64,000 nt of DNA from an uncultured Sulfitobacter sp. Its GTDB lineage: Bacteria > Pseudomonadota > Alphaproteobacteria > Rhodobacterales > Rhodobacteraceae. This document shows positions 8,284 to 16,705 of the stretch, one piece after another. How positions within the stretch are numbered: the stretch's first letter is position 1; each line of letters begins with the position of its first letter. The stretch covers positions 372,001 to 436,000 of the forward strand of contig CANLOQ010000001.1 in assembly GCA_947492925.1 (NCBI GenBank). The letters run 5' to 3'. Under the pieces are notes generated by a model, which had not been told where the DNA came from, searched no databases, and saw nothing but the letters and a program-made list of their open reading frames with translations. Position numbers and translations under genes: made by a program.

Positions 8284-8883
8284 ATGAACCTTGAAATCCT
8301 CCCCCCGCTCGCGCTTTTTGCCTTTGTCAGCTCCGTTACACCGGGGCCCAACAACCTGATGCTGATGGCCTCCGGCGCGAACTACGGTTTCAGACGCACG
8401 ATCCCGCATATGCTGGGTATCTCGACCGGCTTTATGGTGATGATGGTCCTGACGGGTCTGGGGCTGGTGCAGCTTTTTGACCGGTATCCGGTGATCTACA
8501 CCGGGCTAAAGATCGTCAGCGTGGTCTACCTGATGTTTCTGGCCTGGAAAATCGCCAATGCCGCCCCCATCCGCGAGCGCACCGCAGACGGCAGCCGCCC
8601 CATGACGTTTTTGCAGGCCGCCGCCTTTCAGTGGGTCAACCCCAAGGCATGGGCAATGGCACTGACTGCAATCACCGTCTATGTGGCCGATAACGGGTCT
8701 GCGATGCTGTGGATCGCAGCCGCGTTCTTTGCCGCCGTCAATCTTCCGTCCGTCACGATCTGGACGGTGATGGGTCAGCAGATGGCCCGTTTTCTCACCC
8801 GCCCCGCCTATCTGCGCAGCTTCAACTGGACGATGGCCGCACTGCTCATCGCCTCGCTCTATCCCCTTTTGCAAATGGGCTGA
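8284..8883 (+). CDS. LysE/RhtB family amino-acid exporter
   Basis: Inner-membrane exporter of 199 aa with about six hydrophobic segments and the family hallmark near the N-terminus (FVSSVTPGPNNLMLMASGA). FQWVNPKAWAMAL in the middle is also typical. Start MNLEILPPLALF at 8284. It is divergent from an Lrp-type regulator that probably controls it in response to the substrate amino acid or a homoserine-lactone-like compound. The substrate cannot be read from sequence. Confidence 0.9.
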   Translation: MNLEILPPLALFAFVSSVTPGPNNLMLMASGANYGFRRTIPHMLGISTGFMVMMVLTGLGLVQLFDRYPVIYTGLKIVSVVYLMFLAWKIANAAPIRERTADGSRPMTFLQAAAFQWVNPKAWAMALTAITVYVADNGSAMLWIAAAFFAAVNLPSVTIWTVMGQQMARFLTRPAYLRSFNWTMAALLIASLYPLLQMG

Positions 8884-8942
8884 CCGATTGCAAAGCACCG
8901 CGGCAAACGCCATAAAGGGTGTTGCAGAAAGCGGAGCATTGC

Positions 8943-9905
8943 ATGACCCAGTACCTCGATTTTGAAAAACCTCTGGCCGAGATTGAAGGCAAGGCAGAAG
9001 AGCTGCGCGCGCTGGCCCGGGCGAACGAGGAAATGGACATCACGGATGAGGCGGCAGCGCTGGACGAAAAAGCCGCCAAGCTGCTGGATGAGCTCTATGC
9101 ATCGCTCACGCCGTGGCGGAAATGTCAGGTTGCGCGCCATCCGCAGCGGCCCCACTGCAAAGATTACATTGATGCGCTCTTTACCGAATACACGCCGCTG
9201 GCGGGCGACAGAAACTTTGCCGATGATCTGGCCGTCATGGGCGGACTGGCACGGTTCAACGACCAGCCGGTCGTCGTGATCGGCCACGAAAAGGGCAACG
9301 ACACCAAATCCCGGATCGAACGCAACTTTGGCATGGCCCGCCCCGAAGGTTACCGCAAGGCCGTGCGCCTGATGGAACTGGCCCATAAATTTGGCCTGCC
9401 CGTGATCACGCTGGTCGACACCCCCGGCGCCTACCCCGGCAAAGGTGCCGAAGAACGCGGCCAGTCCGAGGCCATCGCCCGCTCGACCGAAAAATGCCTG
9501 CAAATCGGCGTGCCGCTGGTCAGTGTCATCATCGGTGAAGGCGGATCGGGCGGGGCCGTGGCTTTTGCCACCGCCAACCGCGTAGCGATGATGGAACATT
9601 CGGTCTATTCGGTGATCACGCCCGAGGGTTGTGCGTCAATCCTGTGGAAAGACTCCGAAAAAATGCGCGAGGCGGCAGAGGCGATGCGCCTGACCGCGGA
9701 AGAGCTGTTGAAGCTTGGCGTAACTGACCGGATCATCCCAGAGCCCAAGGGCGGCGCGCATCGCGACCCCGATACCGCGATTGAGGCGGTGCGCGGCGCG
9801 ATTGCGGACATGCTGGCGGACCTTGATGGCAAGGACGGCAAGACGCTGGTGGCGGACCGCCGGCGCAAGTACCTGAACATGGGTGACAAGGGTCTGGCGG
9901 CCTAA
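8943..9905 (+). CDS. accA: Acetyl-CoA carboxylase carboxyltransferase subunit alpha
   Basis: Transfers the carboxyl group from carboxybiotin to acetyl-CoA, giving malonyl-CoA for fatty acid synthesis, together with AccD. The 320-aa length is standard. The N-terminal helical part begins [14 protein letters not shown]; the crotonase-fold core carries [20 protein letters not shown] and [14 protein letters not shown], both strongly conserved. The start at 8943 is chosen over an in-frame upstream codon because it matches the family. It ends 1 bp from the convergent GNAT gene. accD is not in the window, which is normal for this lineage. Confidence 0.96.
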   Translation: MTQYLDFEKPLAEIEGKAEELRALARANEEMDITDEAAALDEKAAKLLDELYASLTPWRKCQVARHPQRPHCKDYIDALFTEYTPLAGDRNFADDLAVMGGLARFNDQPVVVIGHEKGNDTKSRIERNFGMARPEGYRKAVRLMELAHKFGLPVITLVDTPGAYPGKGAEERGQSEAIARSTEKCLQIGVPLVSVIIGEGGSGGAVAFATANRVAMMEHSVYSVITPEGCASILWKDSEKMREAAEAMRLTAEELLKLGVTDRIIPEPKGGAHRDPDTAIEAVRGAIADMLADLDGKDGKTLVADRRRKYLNMGDKGLAA

Positions 9906-9906
9906 C

Positions 9907-10359
9907 CTAGATCCTGATGCTGAAACGCGGCCCCGGCGGCGGGCGATCCTGAAAACCGATGGCGCGGTAGACGGCAGCAGCAACCGTATTGTCAGGGTGC
10001 GTACCAACCGCAACATAACGGCAGCCCATGTCCTTTGACAGGCGCAGCGCGCCGTCGATCAGGCTGCGCCCGACACCGGTGCCCCGCGCACCGGGCCGCA
10101 CGAAGAGGTGATGCATGTCCATGCCGCGCACCCCGAATTGCAGCTGCGCCAGCGGACAAAGGGCCGTGTAGCCCACGATGACCCCTTCCCGTTCGGCTAT
10201 CAAAACGTGCAGCCAGGGTGCCGGTCCAAGGCAGTCACGCTCAAGATCCTGACGCGTCGTCAGGGGCTGATCACCGTGGTGGGCGGCAAGCGCCTCAATC
10301 ATCTCCAGCAGGTCCGGCAGGTCTTCTGGCTTCAGCGGTCGCAGTGTGGTCTGTGTCAT
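9907..10359 (-). CDS. GNAT family N-acetyltransferase
   Basis: A 150-aa GCN5-related acetyltransferase. The acetyl-CoA pyrophosphate-binding motif is visible as VRPGARGTGVGRSLI, followed by MGCRYVAVGTHPDN and AAAVYRAIGFQ. Start MTQTTLRPLKPEDLP at 10359. The acceptor is unknown. It is convergent with accA. A short possible leader peptide and a hairpin precede it at 10391-10491. Confidence 0.88.
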   Translation of the reverse strand: MTQTTLRPLKPEDLPDLLEMIEALAAHHGDQPLTTRQDLERDCLGPAPWLHVLIAEREGVIVGYTALCPLAQLQFGVRGMDMHHLFVRPGARGTGVGRSLIDGALRLSKDMGCRYVAVGTHPDNTVAAAVYRAIGFQDRPPPGPRFSIRI

Positions 10360-10390
10360 CCGGGGGCTCCTTACCCGCCACCACAAACGT

Positions 10391-10415
10391 AAAAAGCCGC
10401 GCAGGTGGCGGCTTT
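10391..10415 (-). terminator. Hairpin terminator between the GntR gene and the GNAT gene
   Basis: Stem AAAGCCGC / GCGGCTTT with a 7-nt loop. On the minus strand the stem runs into TTTTT. It may end the GntR transcript or act as an attenuator before the GNAT gene. Confidence 0.55.
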
Positions 10416-10446
10416 CATCAGTATTTCAACAGGGAAAAGTCCGCGA

Positions 10447-10491
10447 TCAAATGGCGCGGCGGTAATAGGTGATATGCATGATCATCAACAT
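10447..10491 (-). CDS. Possible 14-residue leader peptide (MLMIMHITYYRRAI)
   Basis: Short open frame on the minus strand, stop TGA at 10447, ending 32 nt before the hairpin at 10391-10415 and upstream of the GNAT gene. The peptide is Met-rich and ends with two Tyr and two Arg. No convincing ribosome binding site precedes it. The order small ORF, hairpin, gene resembles an attenuator, but chance cannot be excluded. Confidence 0.25.
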   Translation of the reverse strand: MLMIMHITYYRRAI

Positions 10492-10522
10492 GGTGGGACA
10501 CTGCACCGGCGCTGCACCTGCG

Positions 10523-11173
10523 TCAACCCGCCAGCATCCGCAGCCCCTGTGTGACGTCCGACCGCACCGCCAGCCTCAGCCCCGGTTCATCACCGGCCTT
10601 CAGCGCCGCAATGATCAGCCGGTGAAACTGCGGCGGCTCCGTGCGCCGCAACCGTCCGTAAAGCGCCCGCATCGTCGGACCCATCTGCAACCAGACGGTT
10701 TCCGCCATCGCCAGCATCGCCGGTGCCTGCGCGCGCAGATAAAGGGTGCGGTGAAACTCAAGATTGGTGCGGATATAAGCCACCGCGTCGCCCCGGTTGA
10801 CCGCATCAGCGATGGCACCGTTGATCTTCTGCATCCGGTCAATCAGCGCCATATGCGCACGCGGCAGGGCGCGGCTGGCCAGCTCAACCTCCAAAAGCGC
10901 CCTCAGGGCCGCCAGTTCTTCGATGCGTTCATTGCTCAGCTCCGGTGTGGCAATACGGCCCGAACTGGACATGCTCAACGCCCCTTCCGCCACCAGACGG
11001 CGCACGGATTCGCGCGCGGGCGTCATCGACACGTCATATTCCGATCCGATCCCGCGCAGCGTCAGCGCCTGCCCGGGCGGCAGGTCCCCGTGCATGATGC
11101 GGCTGCGCAAATGGCGAAACACACGGTCATGGGCAACAGAGGTGGCATCAGAAGGACGAGCGGTAAGGGTCAT
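10523..11173 (-). CDS. GntR family regulator, FadR/FCD subfamily
   Basis: A 216-aa repressor-type protein. The winged HTH spans about residues 12-75 (FRHLRSRIMHGDLPPGQALTL, then EYDVSMTPARESVRRL). The all-helical FCD effector domain spans about 85-205, with the metal-site type motif RTNLEFHRTLY. Such proteins respond to carboxylates or acyl-CoA. It is a single gene between a DUF3140 gene upstream in the same direction and the GNAT gene; its target is unclear. A weak AAAGGG lies close to the ATG at 11173. Confidence 0.88.
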   Translation of the reverse strand: MTLTARPSDATSVAHDRVFRHLRSRIMHGDLPPGQALTLRGIGSEYDVSMTPARESVRRLVAEGALSMSSSGRIATPELSNERIEELAALRALLEVELASRALPRAHMALIDRMQKINGAIADAVNRGDAVAYIRTNLEFHRTLYLRAQAPAMLAMAETVWLQMGPTMRALYGRLRRTEPPQFHRLIIAALKAGDEPGLRLAVRSDVTQGLRMLAG

Positions 11174-11208
11174 GCCCTTTTGTGATCACACCCGTCCAAC
11201 CCGTCAAG

Positions 11209-11550
11209 TCATTCCTCCTTGAGCGGATCGTGCCCCCAGTTCATCAGCGAATAGCGCCAGTCAGAATTCTCCACATTGTCTTTCGGCCCACCCTGTGACA
11301 GATGCCGTTTGATATAGCCGACCACGGTGGCCATGTGGTCCCATTGATCGTCGCTCAGATCGTCCTTGTTGGTGCGCTTGATCGTGACAATGCGGCGCCC
11401 CGATTTGTGGCCTGTCGACTCTCCGCTGTCGGTGTCTCCGACCGACTTCGATTCGTCGGTCTCAAGCCAGTCTTCCAGTTCCTGCGGTGCCATGTTGACC
11501 AGATCGCGCCATTCGTTCCAGATTTCGTCGTGTGATTTCGAGGATGCCAT
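11209..11550 (-). CDS. DUF3140 domain-containing protein
   Basis: Small, charged, soluble protein of 113 aa matching the DUF3140 family. Marks are HDEIWNEWRDLVNMAPQELEDWLET at the N-terminus and the C-terminal DQWDHMATVVGYIKRHL and NSDWRYSLMNWGHDP. The middle 20 residues are Ser/Gly/Asp-rich and probably flexible. AAAGGAG lies 9 nt before the ATG. No biochemical function is known. It lies between the GntR regulator and a YgjP-type peptidase, all on the minus strand. Confidence 0.88.
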   Translation of the reverse strand: MASSKSHDEIWNEWRDLVNMAPQELEDWLETDESKSVGDTDSGESTGHKSGRRIVTIKRTNKDDLSDDQWDHMATVVGYIKRHLSQGGPKDNVENSDWRYSLMNWGHDPLKEE

Positions 11551-11610
11551 TTGCGGTGCTCCTTTTACCGGTGTCCGAATACCGAACGCCGCCCGGGCAC
11601 CTGCGGTTTC

Positions 11611-12297
11611 CTAGAACTTGTAACGGTGCAGCGCGTTGCCCTCTTTGCGCAGCCAGCCGCGGGCGTCCTTGTAGGGCCCATAGATACGCTCAACCCCGGC
11701 CCAGAAGGCGGGCGAATGGTTCATCTCTGCCAAATGCGCGACCTCATGAGCGGCGACATAATCCAGCACCTCGGGCGGTGCCATGATCAGCCGCCAGGAA
11801 AACATCAGCGCCCCGTCGCTGGTACACGATCCCCAGCGTGATCTGGTGTCGCGCAAGGTGATCCGGCTGTACGGGCGGCCCAACCGCGCGGCATAATCAT
11901 CGCAAGCGCCCGCCAACCGGTCCCGCGCCAGTTCCTTAAGCCAGGCCCCCAGCCGCGCGCCCACTCGGGCCTCCGGCCCCGGCACCGCCACCGCGTCCGC
12001 GCCCATCTGCACCGACCGGCCCGCCCCGCGCTCGATTCGCACCATCCGCCCGCCCAGTGGAATGCTCTGGCCCAGCGCAACGGGCACATCATCGCCGCGC
12101 GCCTCCAGATGTTTGCGAATCCACGGCTCCTTCTCGCGCGCGAATGCCAGCGCCTCACGCTCGGCCAACCGTTTGGGCATGGTCAGCGTAACACGCCCGT
12201 CCAGCTGTGAAATACGCAAGGTTATGCGCCGCGCGCGGGTCGACCGGCGCAGGATCAGCGGAATGGGGGGATCACCGGGCAGAACGGTTTCGGTCAC
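11611..12297 (-). CDS. YgjP-like (DUF45) zinc metallopeptidase
   Basis: A 228-aa protein of the YgjP/DUF45 gluzincin-like family. The zinc site HEVAHLAEMNHSPAFW gives the HExxH plus downstream His pattern. Upstream, ITLRDTRSRWGSCTSDG is the other strongly conserved block, and the N-terminal half is a beta-rich domain (RRSTRARRITLRI). The start is GTG at 12297. The substrate is unknown. A SprT-like assignment is less likely because the RSRWGSC motif is specific to YgjP. Confidence 0.9.
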   Translation of the reverse strand: MTETVLPGDPPIPLILRRSTRARRITLRISQLDGRVTLTMPKRLAEREALAFAREKEPWIRKHLEARGDDVPVALGQSIPLGGRMVRIERGAGRSVQMGADAVAVPGPEARVGARLGAWLKELARDRLAGACDDYAARLGRPYSRITLRDTRSRWGSCTSDGALMFSWRLIMAPPEVLDYVAAHEVAHLAEMNHSPAFWAGVERIYGPYKDARGWLRKEGNALHRYKF

Positions 12298-12426
12298 GGG
12301 ATACAGGTCTCGTCGGGGGTAAGGGGGCTAAAGCCTTTGACTATCCCCCGTTCATATGGCACTTGCCCAGACTCAACTAGATATCATCTACACGCAAACG
12401 CAATTTACCACGAGAAAGGGTGTTTC

Positions 12427-12756
12427 ATGCCCAAGGAAGAATGGGGAACCAAACGCCTTTGCCCGACCACGGGCAAGCGGTTCTACGATTTGAACAAAGA
12501 TCCCATCGTCAGCCCCTACACGGGCGAAGTGCTGACCGTTGACGCCTCCAAGTCGCGCATGATCGCGGCGGATGCCGAAGATGCGGTGACAGCCAAGGCC
12601 AAAGAAGCGGAGGCCGCAGATGACGATGATCTGCTGGATGATGATGACGTAGACGTCGAACTGGATGATGACATTCTGGATGACGACGACGACGATGATG
12701 ACACGGTCCCGCTGGATGATATCGCTGATGTCGCCACGCCCGAGGACGACAGTTAA
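12427..12756 (+). CDS. FYDLN acid domain protein (TIGR02300 family)
   Basis: A 109-aa alphaproteobacterial family. It begins MPKEEWGTKRLCPTTGKRFYDLN, in which Cys and the FYDLN motif are diagnostic. The C-terminal half is almost entirely Asp with few other residues (from about residue 63), so the protein is extremely acidic. The frame is open upstream, but the ATG at 12427 after GAGAAAGGG fits the family start. It sits just upstream of tRNA-Ala. Function is unknown; a single zinc-ribbon half-site (CPTTGK) is present. Confidence 0.9.
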   Translation: MPKEEWGTKRLCPTTGKRFYDLNKDPIVSPYTGEVLTVDASKSRMIAADAEDAVTAKAKEAEAADDDDLLDDDDVDVELDDDILDDDDDDDDTVPLDDIADVATPEDDS

Positions 12757-12845
12757 ACACCTGCGCGGCGGCGGGGCCCATTTTTCCCTTGATCCCGCCC
12801 CCGCTTGCCACTAATCACGCGCCACGACCCGAGGTTCAGCCTCAT

Positions 12846-12921
12846 GGGGCATTAGCTCAGCTGGGAGAGCGCCTGCATGGCATGCAGGAGGTCAGCGGTT
12901 CGATCCCGCTATGCTCCACCA
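12846..12921 (+). tRNA. tRNA-Ala (anticodon GGC)
   Basis: 76-nt cloverleaf. The acceptor arms GGGGCAT / ATGCTCC contain one G-U pair. The D arm is GCTC...GAGC. The anticodon arm is CCTGC-ATGGCAT-GCAGG, with GGC at loop positions 3-5 after U33. The T arm is AGCGG-TTCGATC-CCGCT, and the CCA is encoded. Reads GCC codons. Confidence 0.97.
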
Positions 12922-12923
12922 AA

Positions 12924-12944
12924 CCTTTTTGCAAAGCAAAAAGG
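12924..12944. repeat. Short palindrome after tRNA-Ala
   Basis: Arms CCTTTTTGC and GCAAAAAGG around AAA. Probably the tRNA 3-prime processing/termination hairpin. It resembles the T-rich palindromes near 21.3 kb and 31.1 kb. The rest of the 230-bp stretch to the LysR gene shows no further feature. Confidence 0.6.
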
Positions 12945-13152
12945 CACAGGCGCAATGGTGCCTTCGCACAGCAAAGGTCACGAGACGGCCAGCCACCCCG
13001 GAACAGATAGCAACAGACATCGCGCCACAAGCGCTGACTGACGCGCAGCCGCCGCGCGTCCTTCCAATACCCTCCAAGCCCCTTTCCAGTAGCATCCCCT
13101 CCTAAAATCCCCGATGTTTCGCCCACCCCTTCCCGGACCGGACGGATGCCCC

Positions 13153-14145
13153 ATGCCAACACCTTCTGCCAAAAGCGACCTCACCCTCAAAGGGCTGCAC
13201 CTGTTCCAGATCTTCGCCCAAACCAACTCCCTCCAAGCCACCGCAGACGAATCCGGGCTTTCCGTCAGCACCGTGTCCCATCATCTGCGCAACCTTGAGG
13301 ATCATCTGGGGGCCATCCTGTTTGACCACGCCCGCAGGCCGATGGTTCTGACGCCGAAAGGACACAAGTTCCTGCGCCATGTCGCGCAGGCGATGGAAAC
13401 CCTCCGCACCGCAACCGCCGAAATTTCTGCCGGGAACGTGATGGACGCCACCTATCTGCGCATCGGCACGATCGAGGATCTGGACAGCGATGTCACACCC
13501 GACCTTGCCGTCTACCTGTCCCGCCAATTGCCCACCTGTGATTTCCTTTACCGGACCGGCACAAGCCACGAGATCATTCGCATGCTGCGCCAGCGCGAGC
13601 TGGATCTGGGGGTCGTCGCCGCACCCCCCGACGCACTCAGTGATCTGCCGCACCGCCCTCTTTTGCGTGACCCCTTTGTCGCTGTCCTGCCGCTGGCCAC
13701 CGATGCGCCCCTGCCCGAAATCATCGCGGGGCAGGCAAAGCTGCCGTTCCTGCAATTCGCCAAGGATCTGATGATCGCACGTCAGATCGAAGCCCAGTTG
13801 CGGCGGCTGGGCGTTGAACTGCCCTATGCATTCGAATGTGGAAACAACCAGACCCTGATGGCGATGGTCGCGGCAGGGGCCGGATGGACAATCACAACAC
13901 CCCTTCTGTTCGCCCGCGCCCGGCGGTTCCAGCCCAGACTGCGCATGCTTGCGCTGCCCGGCAAAGGGGCTGGCCGCACTTTGTCCCTGATCCCCGGCCC
14001 GGATTGCACGGATGCAGTCACCAATCTGGTGACCTTCAAAATCAGAAACAGCCTGCAAAATCAGGTCATATCGGCCCTGCACGAAAGCCTTCCTTGGCTG
14101 CAAGACACGTTCTTTCTGACTGCAGAAGAAAACGCTATGCGATAA
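13153..14145 (+). CDS. LysR family transcriptional regulator
   Basis: A 330-aa LTTR. The N-terminal HTH covers residues about 8-68 (LHLFQIFAQTNSLQATADESGLSVSTVSHHLRN) and the substrate-binding domain follows from about 95. The start at 13153 (MPTPSAKSDLTLKGL) is preferred to the upstream in-frame codon at 13114. It lies in tandem with, and 112 bp before, an FAD/GcvT demethylase-like gene across an AT-rich gap. It probably activates that gene in response to a methylated amine. LTTRs are more often divergent from their target, so the tandem order is mildly unusual. Confidence 0.9.
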   Translation: MPTPSAKSDLTLKGLHLFQIFAQTNSLQATADESGLSVSTVSHHLRNLEDHLGAILFDHARRPMVLTPKGHKFLRHVAQAMETLRTATAEISAGNVMDATYLRIGTIEDLDSDVTPDLAVYLSRQLPTCDFLYRTGTSHEIIRMLRQRELDLGVVAAPPDALSDLPHRPLLRDPFVAVLPLATDAPLPEIIAGQAKLPFLQFAKDLMIARQIEAQLRRLGVELPYAFECGNNQTLMAMVAAGAGWTITTPLLFARARRFQPRLRMLALPGKGAGRTLSLIPGPDCTDAVTNLVTFKIRNSLQNQVISALHESLPWLQDTFFLTAEENAMR

Positions 14146-14257
14146 ATAAAGATAAATTCGAATATTAATTACGATATTTTCGGAATACGCATCCTTACCT
14201 TGCATCTGACCCGCCATTGCGGCTCTCAGATGGAGGTACTTGCCCGGAGGACCCCTT

Positions 14258-16693
14258 ATGAAATCGCGCACCAAAGTCGTTGTCATCGGCGGCGGCATCG
14301 CCGGATGCTCCACACTCTACCACCTCACGCAGGAAGGCTGGTCAGACGTGGTGCTGATCGAACGCGATGAACTGACCTCCGGCACCACATGGCACTCCGC
14401 AGCACAGGTCACGAATTTCGGCATGAACCAGACGATGGTGGGCCTTAAATCGCACTCCATCAACCTCTACAAAAAACTGCGCGATGACCCGGAATACCCC
14501 GTGGGCTATCACCACGGCGACGGCGGCATCCGACTGGCAAACACCGAAGCGCAGATGCAGGGCTACCGGCACTTCGCCTCAATGGCGCGCGGCATGGGCG
14601 TCGAATTCGAAGTCATCGACGCCGAAGAATGCGCCCGCCGCCATCCCCTGATCTCAACCGACAATCTCTTGGGCGGCCTTTGGGACGGCGAAGACGGCGA
14701 TATTGACCCCGCCCAACTCTGTCAGGCGCTGGCCTTTCACGCGCGCAAGGCCGGGGCAGAAGTCTACCGTCATACCAATGTCACCGCCCTGACCCAGCAC
14801 CGCGATGACACGTGGACGGTCCAGACGGACAAGGGCACCATCGACGCCGATATCGTCGTGAACGCCTGCGGCTACCGCGTGAACGAAGTGGGCGCGATGA
14901 TGGGCGTGCAGCATCCCGTTGCCTCGATGGAACACCAGTATTTCGTCACCGAAGACATCCCCGCTATCATCGAGGCGGGCCACCGCATGCCGCTCCTGCG
15001 CTGCCCGATCTCTGACTATTATTCGCGTCAGGAAAAGAACGGCCTGCTGGTCGGTTTTTACGAACAGGACTGCAAGACATGGGGCCTTGACGGCATCAGC
15101 CCCAGCTTTGCCAATGACCTCTGCCCCGATGATCTGGACCGCGTGATGGATGTGCTGGAAGGTGCGTTTGAACGCATGCCCGCGCTGACCGAAGTGGGCA
15201 TCAAACGCGTGGTCAACGGCCCCATCACCTACACCATCGACGGCGCGCCTCTGGTCGGCCCCATTCCGGGCAAGCGCAACACATTCTGCATCATCGGCCT
15301 GCGCGCGGGCGTGGGCGAAGGCGGCGGGCACGGTTGGCTTCTGGCCCAACAGATCGTGCACGGCGAGGCGCAGTATGACACATGGGTCATCGACCCCCGC
15401 CGCTTTACCGGCCACGCAACGGTCGAACTGACCGCCCTCAAAGCCATCGAAGATTACCAAAACGAATTCCGCTTCCACTTCCCCCACGAACACCGCCCCG
15501 CCGGACGCAACGCCAAAACAACCCCGCTGACACCGATCATGGCGGCAGAGGGGGCCGAATTCACCGTGGTCAACGGCTGGGAACGTGTCGATTACATCAA
15601 ACCCGCGCCAGACTTTCACCCCAGCCTGACCTTCGATTTCGACGAAGCCTTTGACGTGGTCGCTGCCGAAGTCCGCAACGTGCAGGAAAACGTCGGCCTG
15701 TGCGAAGTGAACGGCTTCAACCGGTTCGAGATCACGGGCAACGACCGCCACCGCTTTCTCGACCGCATGTTCTGCGGCGCTGTCACCAAAAAGGACGGGC
15801 GCGTCGGCCTTGGCTACCTGCTCAACCACCACGGCATGATCAAGGGGGAGGCAACAATCGCCAACATCCCCGCCTCTGACCGTGGGCCCGCGCGGGTCTG
15901 GTACGGCTCCGCCGCCGCCAGCGAATATCACGACATGGACTGGCTGACGCAGCACCTGAACCCGGACGAAGACGTGCAAATCCGCAGCCTGACCAACGAC
16001 CAGACGATCCTCGTTCTCGCTGGCCCCAAGGCGCGCGATGTCCTGTCGTCCTGCGCGCGCGGTGATTGGTCAAAACAGGCCTTCCCGTGGCTCTCCGTGC
16101 GCGAAGCGTTTATCGGCTTTGCCCCGGCCAACGTCATGGGTGTCAGCTTTTCGGGTGAACTGGCCTTTGAGATCCACGTCCCCAACGCCTCGCTCTACGC
16201 CGCCTATCTCGCCTTGCGCGCCGCCGGTGCCGCCCACGGCCTCAAACTCTTCGGTGCCCGCGCGGTCGATTCCATGCGCATGGAAAAAGGGTTCCTGCAC
16301 TGGAAAGCCGATCTGCTGACCGAATTCGATCCGTTCGAGACGGGGCTGGACCGTTTCGTCAAACCGGACAAAGGCGATTTCATCGGCCGCGATGCCCTGC
16401 TTGCCCGCATGGAAAACGTCCCACAGCGCAAGCTGGTCAGCCTTCGCATCGACAGCGCGACCACACCCGCCCACGGTGGCGGCTCGCTGATGCAGGACGG
16501 TGAAGTGGTAGGCACGATCACCTCCGGCGATTGGGGCCACCGGGTCGGCATGAACCTCGCCTACGCGTTCGTACTGCCGGAACTTTCCGCCCCCGGCACC
16601 GAAATGCAGCTTGACCTGTGCGGTACACTGGTCGGGGCAACGGTCATCCCATCCAGCCCCTATGACCCCGATTTCTCGCGAATGCGGTCTTGA
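14258..16693 (+). CDS. Dimethylglycine/sarcosine dehydrogenase-like FAD oxidoreductase with GcvT domain
   Basis: An 811-aa two-domain enzyme. The N-terminal DAO-type flavin domain starts VVVIGGGIAGCSTLYHL. H46 in TTWHSAAQV is in the place of the covalently flavinylated histidine of dimethylglycine dehydrogenase. The C-terminal half (about 430-800) is an aminomethyltransferase (GcvT/T-protein) domain with RMEKGFLHWKADL and GVSFSGELAFEIHVP. It likely demethylates an N-methyl amino acid (dimethylglycine, sarcosine or relative), passing the methyl to tetrahydrofolate. CGGAGGA precedes the ATG at 14258. The cytoplasmic enzyme would need an electron-transfer partner. The exact substrate cannot be decided. 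Confidence 0.87.
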   Translation: MKSRTKVVVIGGGIAGCSTLYHLTQEGWSDVVLIERDELTSGTTWHSAAQVTNFGMNQTMVGLKSHSINLYKKLRDDPEYPVGYHHGDGGIRLANTEAQMQGYRHFASMARGMGVEFEVIDAEECARRHPLISTDNLLGGLWDGEDGDIDPAQLCQALAFHARKAGAEVYRHTNVTALTQHRDDTWTVQTDKGTIDADIVVNACGYRVNEVGAMMGVQHPVASMEHQYFVTEDIPAIIEAGHRMPLLRCPISDYYSRQEKNGLLVGFYEQDCKTWGLDGISPSFANDLCPDDLDRVMDVLEGAFERMPALTEVGIKRVVNGPITYTIDGAPLVGPIPGKRNTFCIIGLRAGVGEGGGHGWLLAQQIVHGEAQYDTWVIDPRRFTGHATVELTALKAIEDYQNEFRFHFPHEHRPAGRNAKTTPLTPIMAAEGAEFTVVNGWERVDYIKPAPDFHPSLTFDFDEAFDVVAAEVRNVQENVGLCEVNGFNRFEITGNDRHRFLDRMFCGAVTKKDGRVGLGYLLNHHGMIKGEATIANIPASDRGPARVWYGSAAASEYHDMDWLTQHLNPDEDVQIRSLTNDQTILVLAGPKARDVLSSCARGDWSKQAFPWLSVREAFIGFAPANVMGVSFSGELAFEIHVPNASLYAAYLALRAAGAAHGLKLFGARAVDSMRMEKGFLHWKADLLTEFDPFETGLDRFVKPDKGDFIGRDALLARMENVPQRKLVSLRIDSATTPAHGGGSLMQDGEVVGTITSGDWGHRVGMNLAYAFVLPELSAPGTEMQLDLCGTLVGATVIPSSPYDPDFSRMRS

Positions 16694-16705
16694 GCGACGG
16701 ATGCC

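Noticed and set aside
12857-13162. 101-codon minus-strand frame over the tRNA-Ala region
   Set aside because: It runs through the tRNA antisense and has no coding features.
13102-14313. 403-codon minus-strand frame across the LysR gene
   Set aside because: The plus-strand LysR protein is unambiguous; the antisense product has no motif.
14654-15979. Long antisense open frame (441 codons) opposite the demethylase gene
   Set aside because: It mirrors the high-GC codon structure of the sense gene, has no recognisable motif and no ribosome site.
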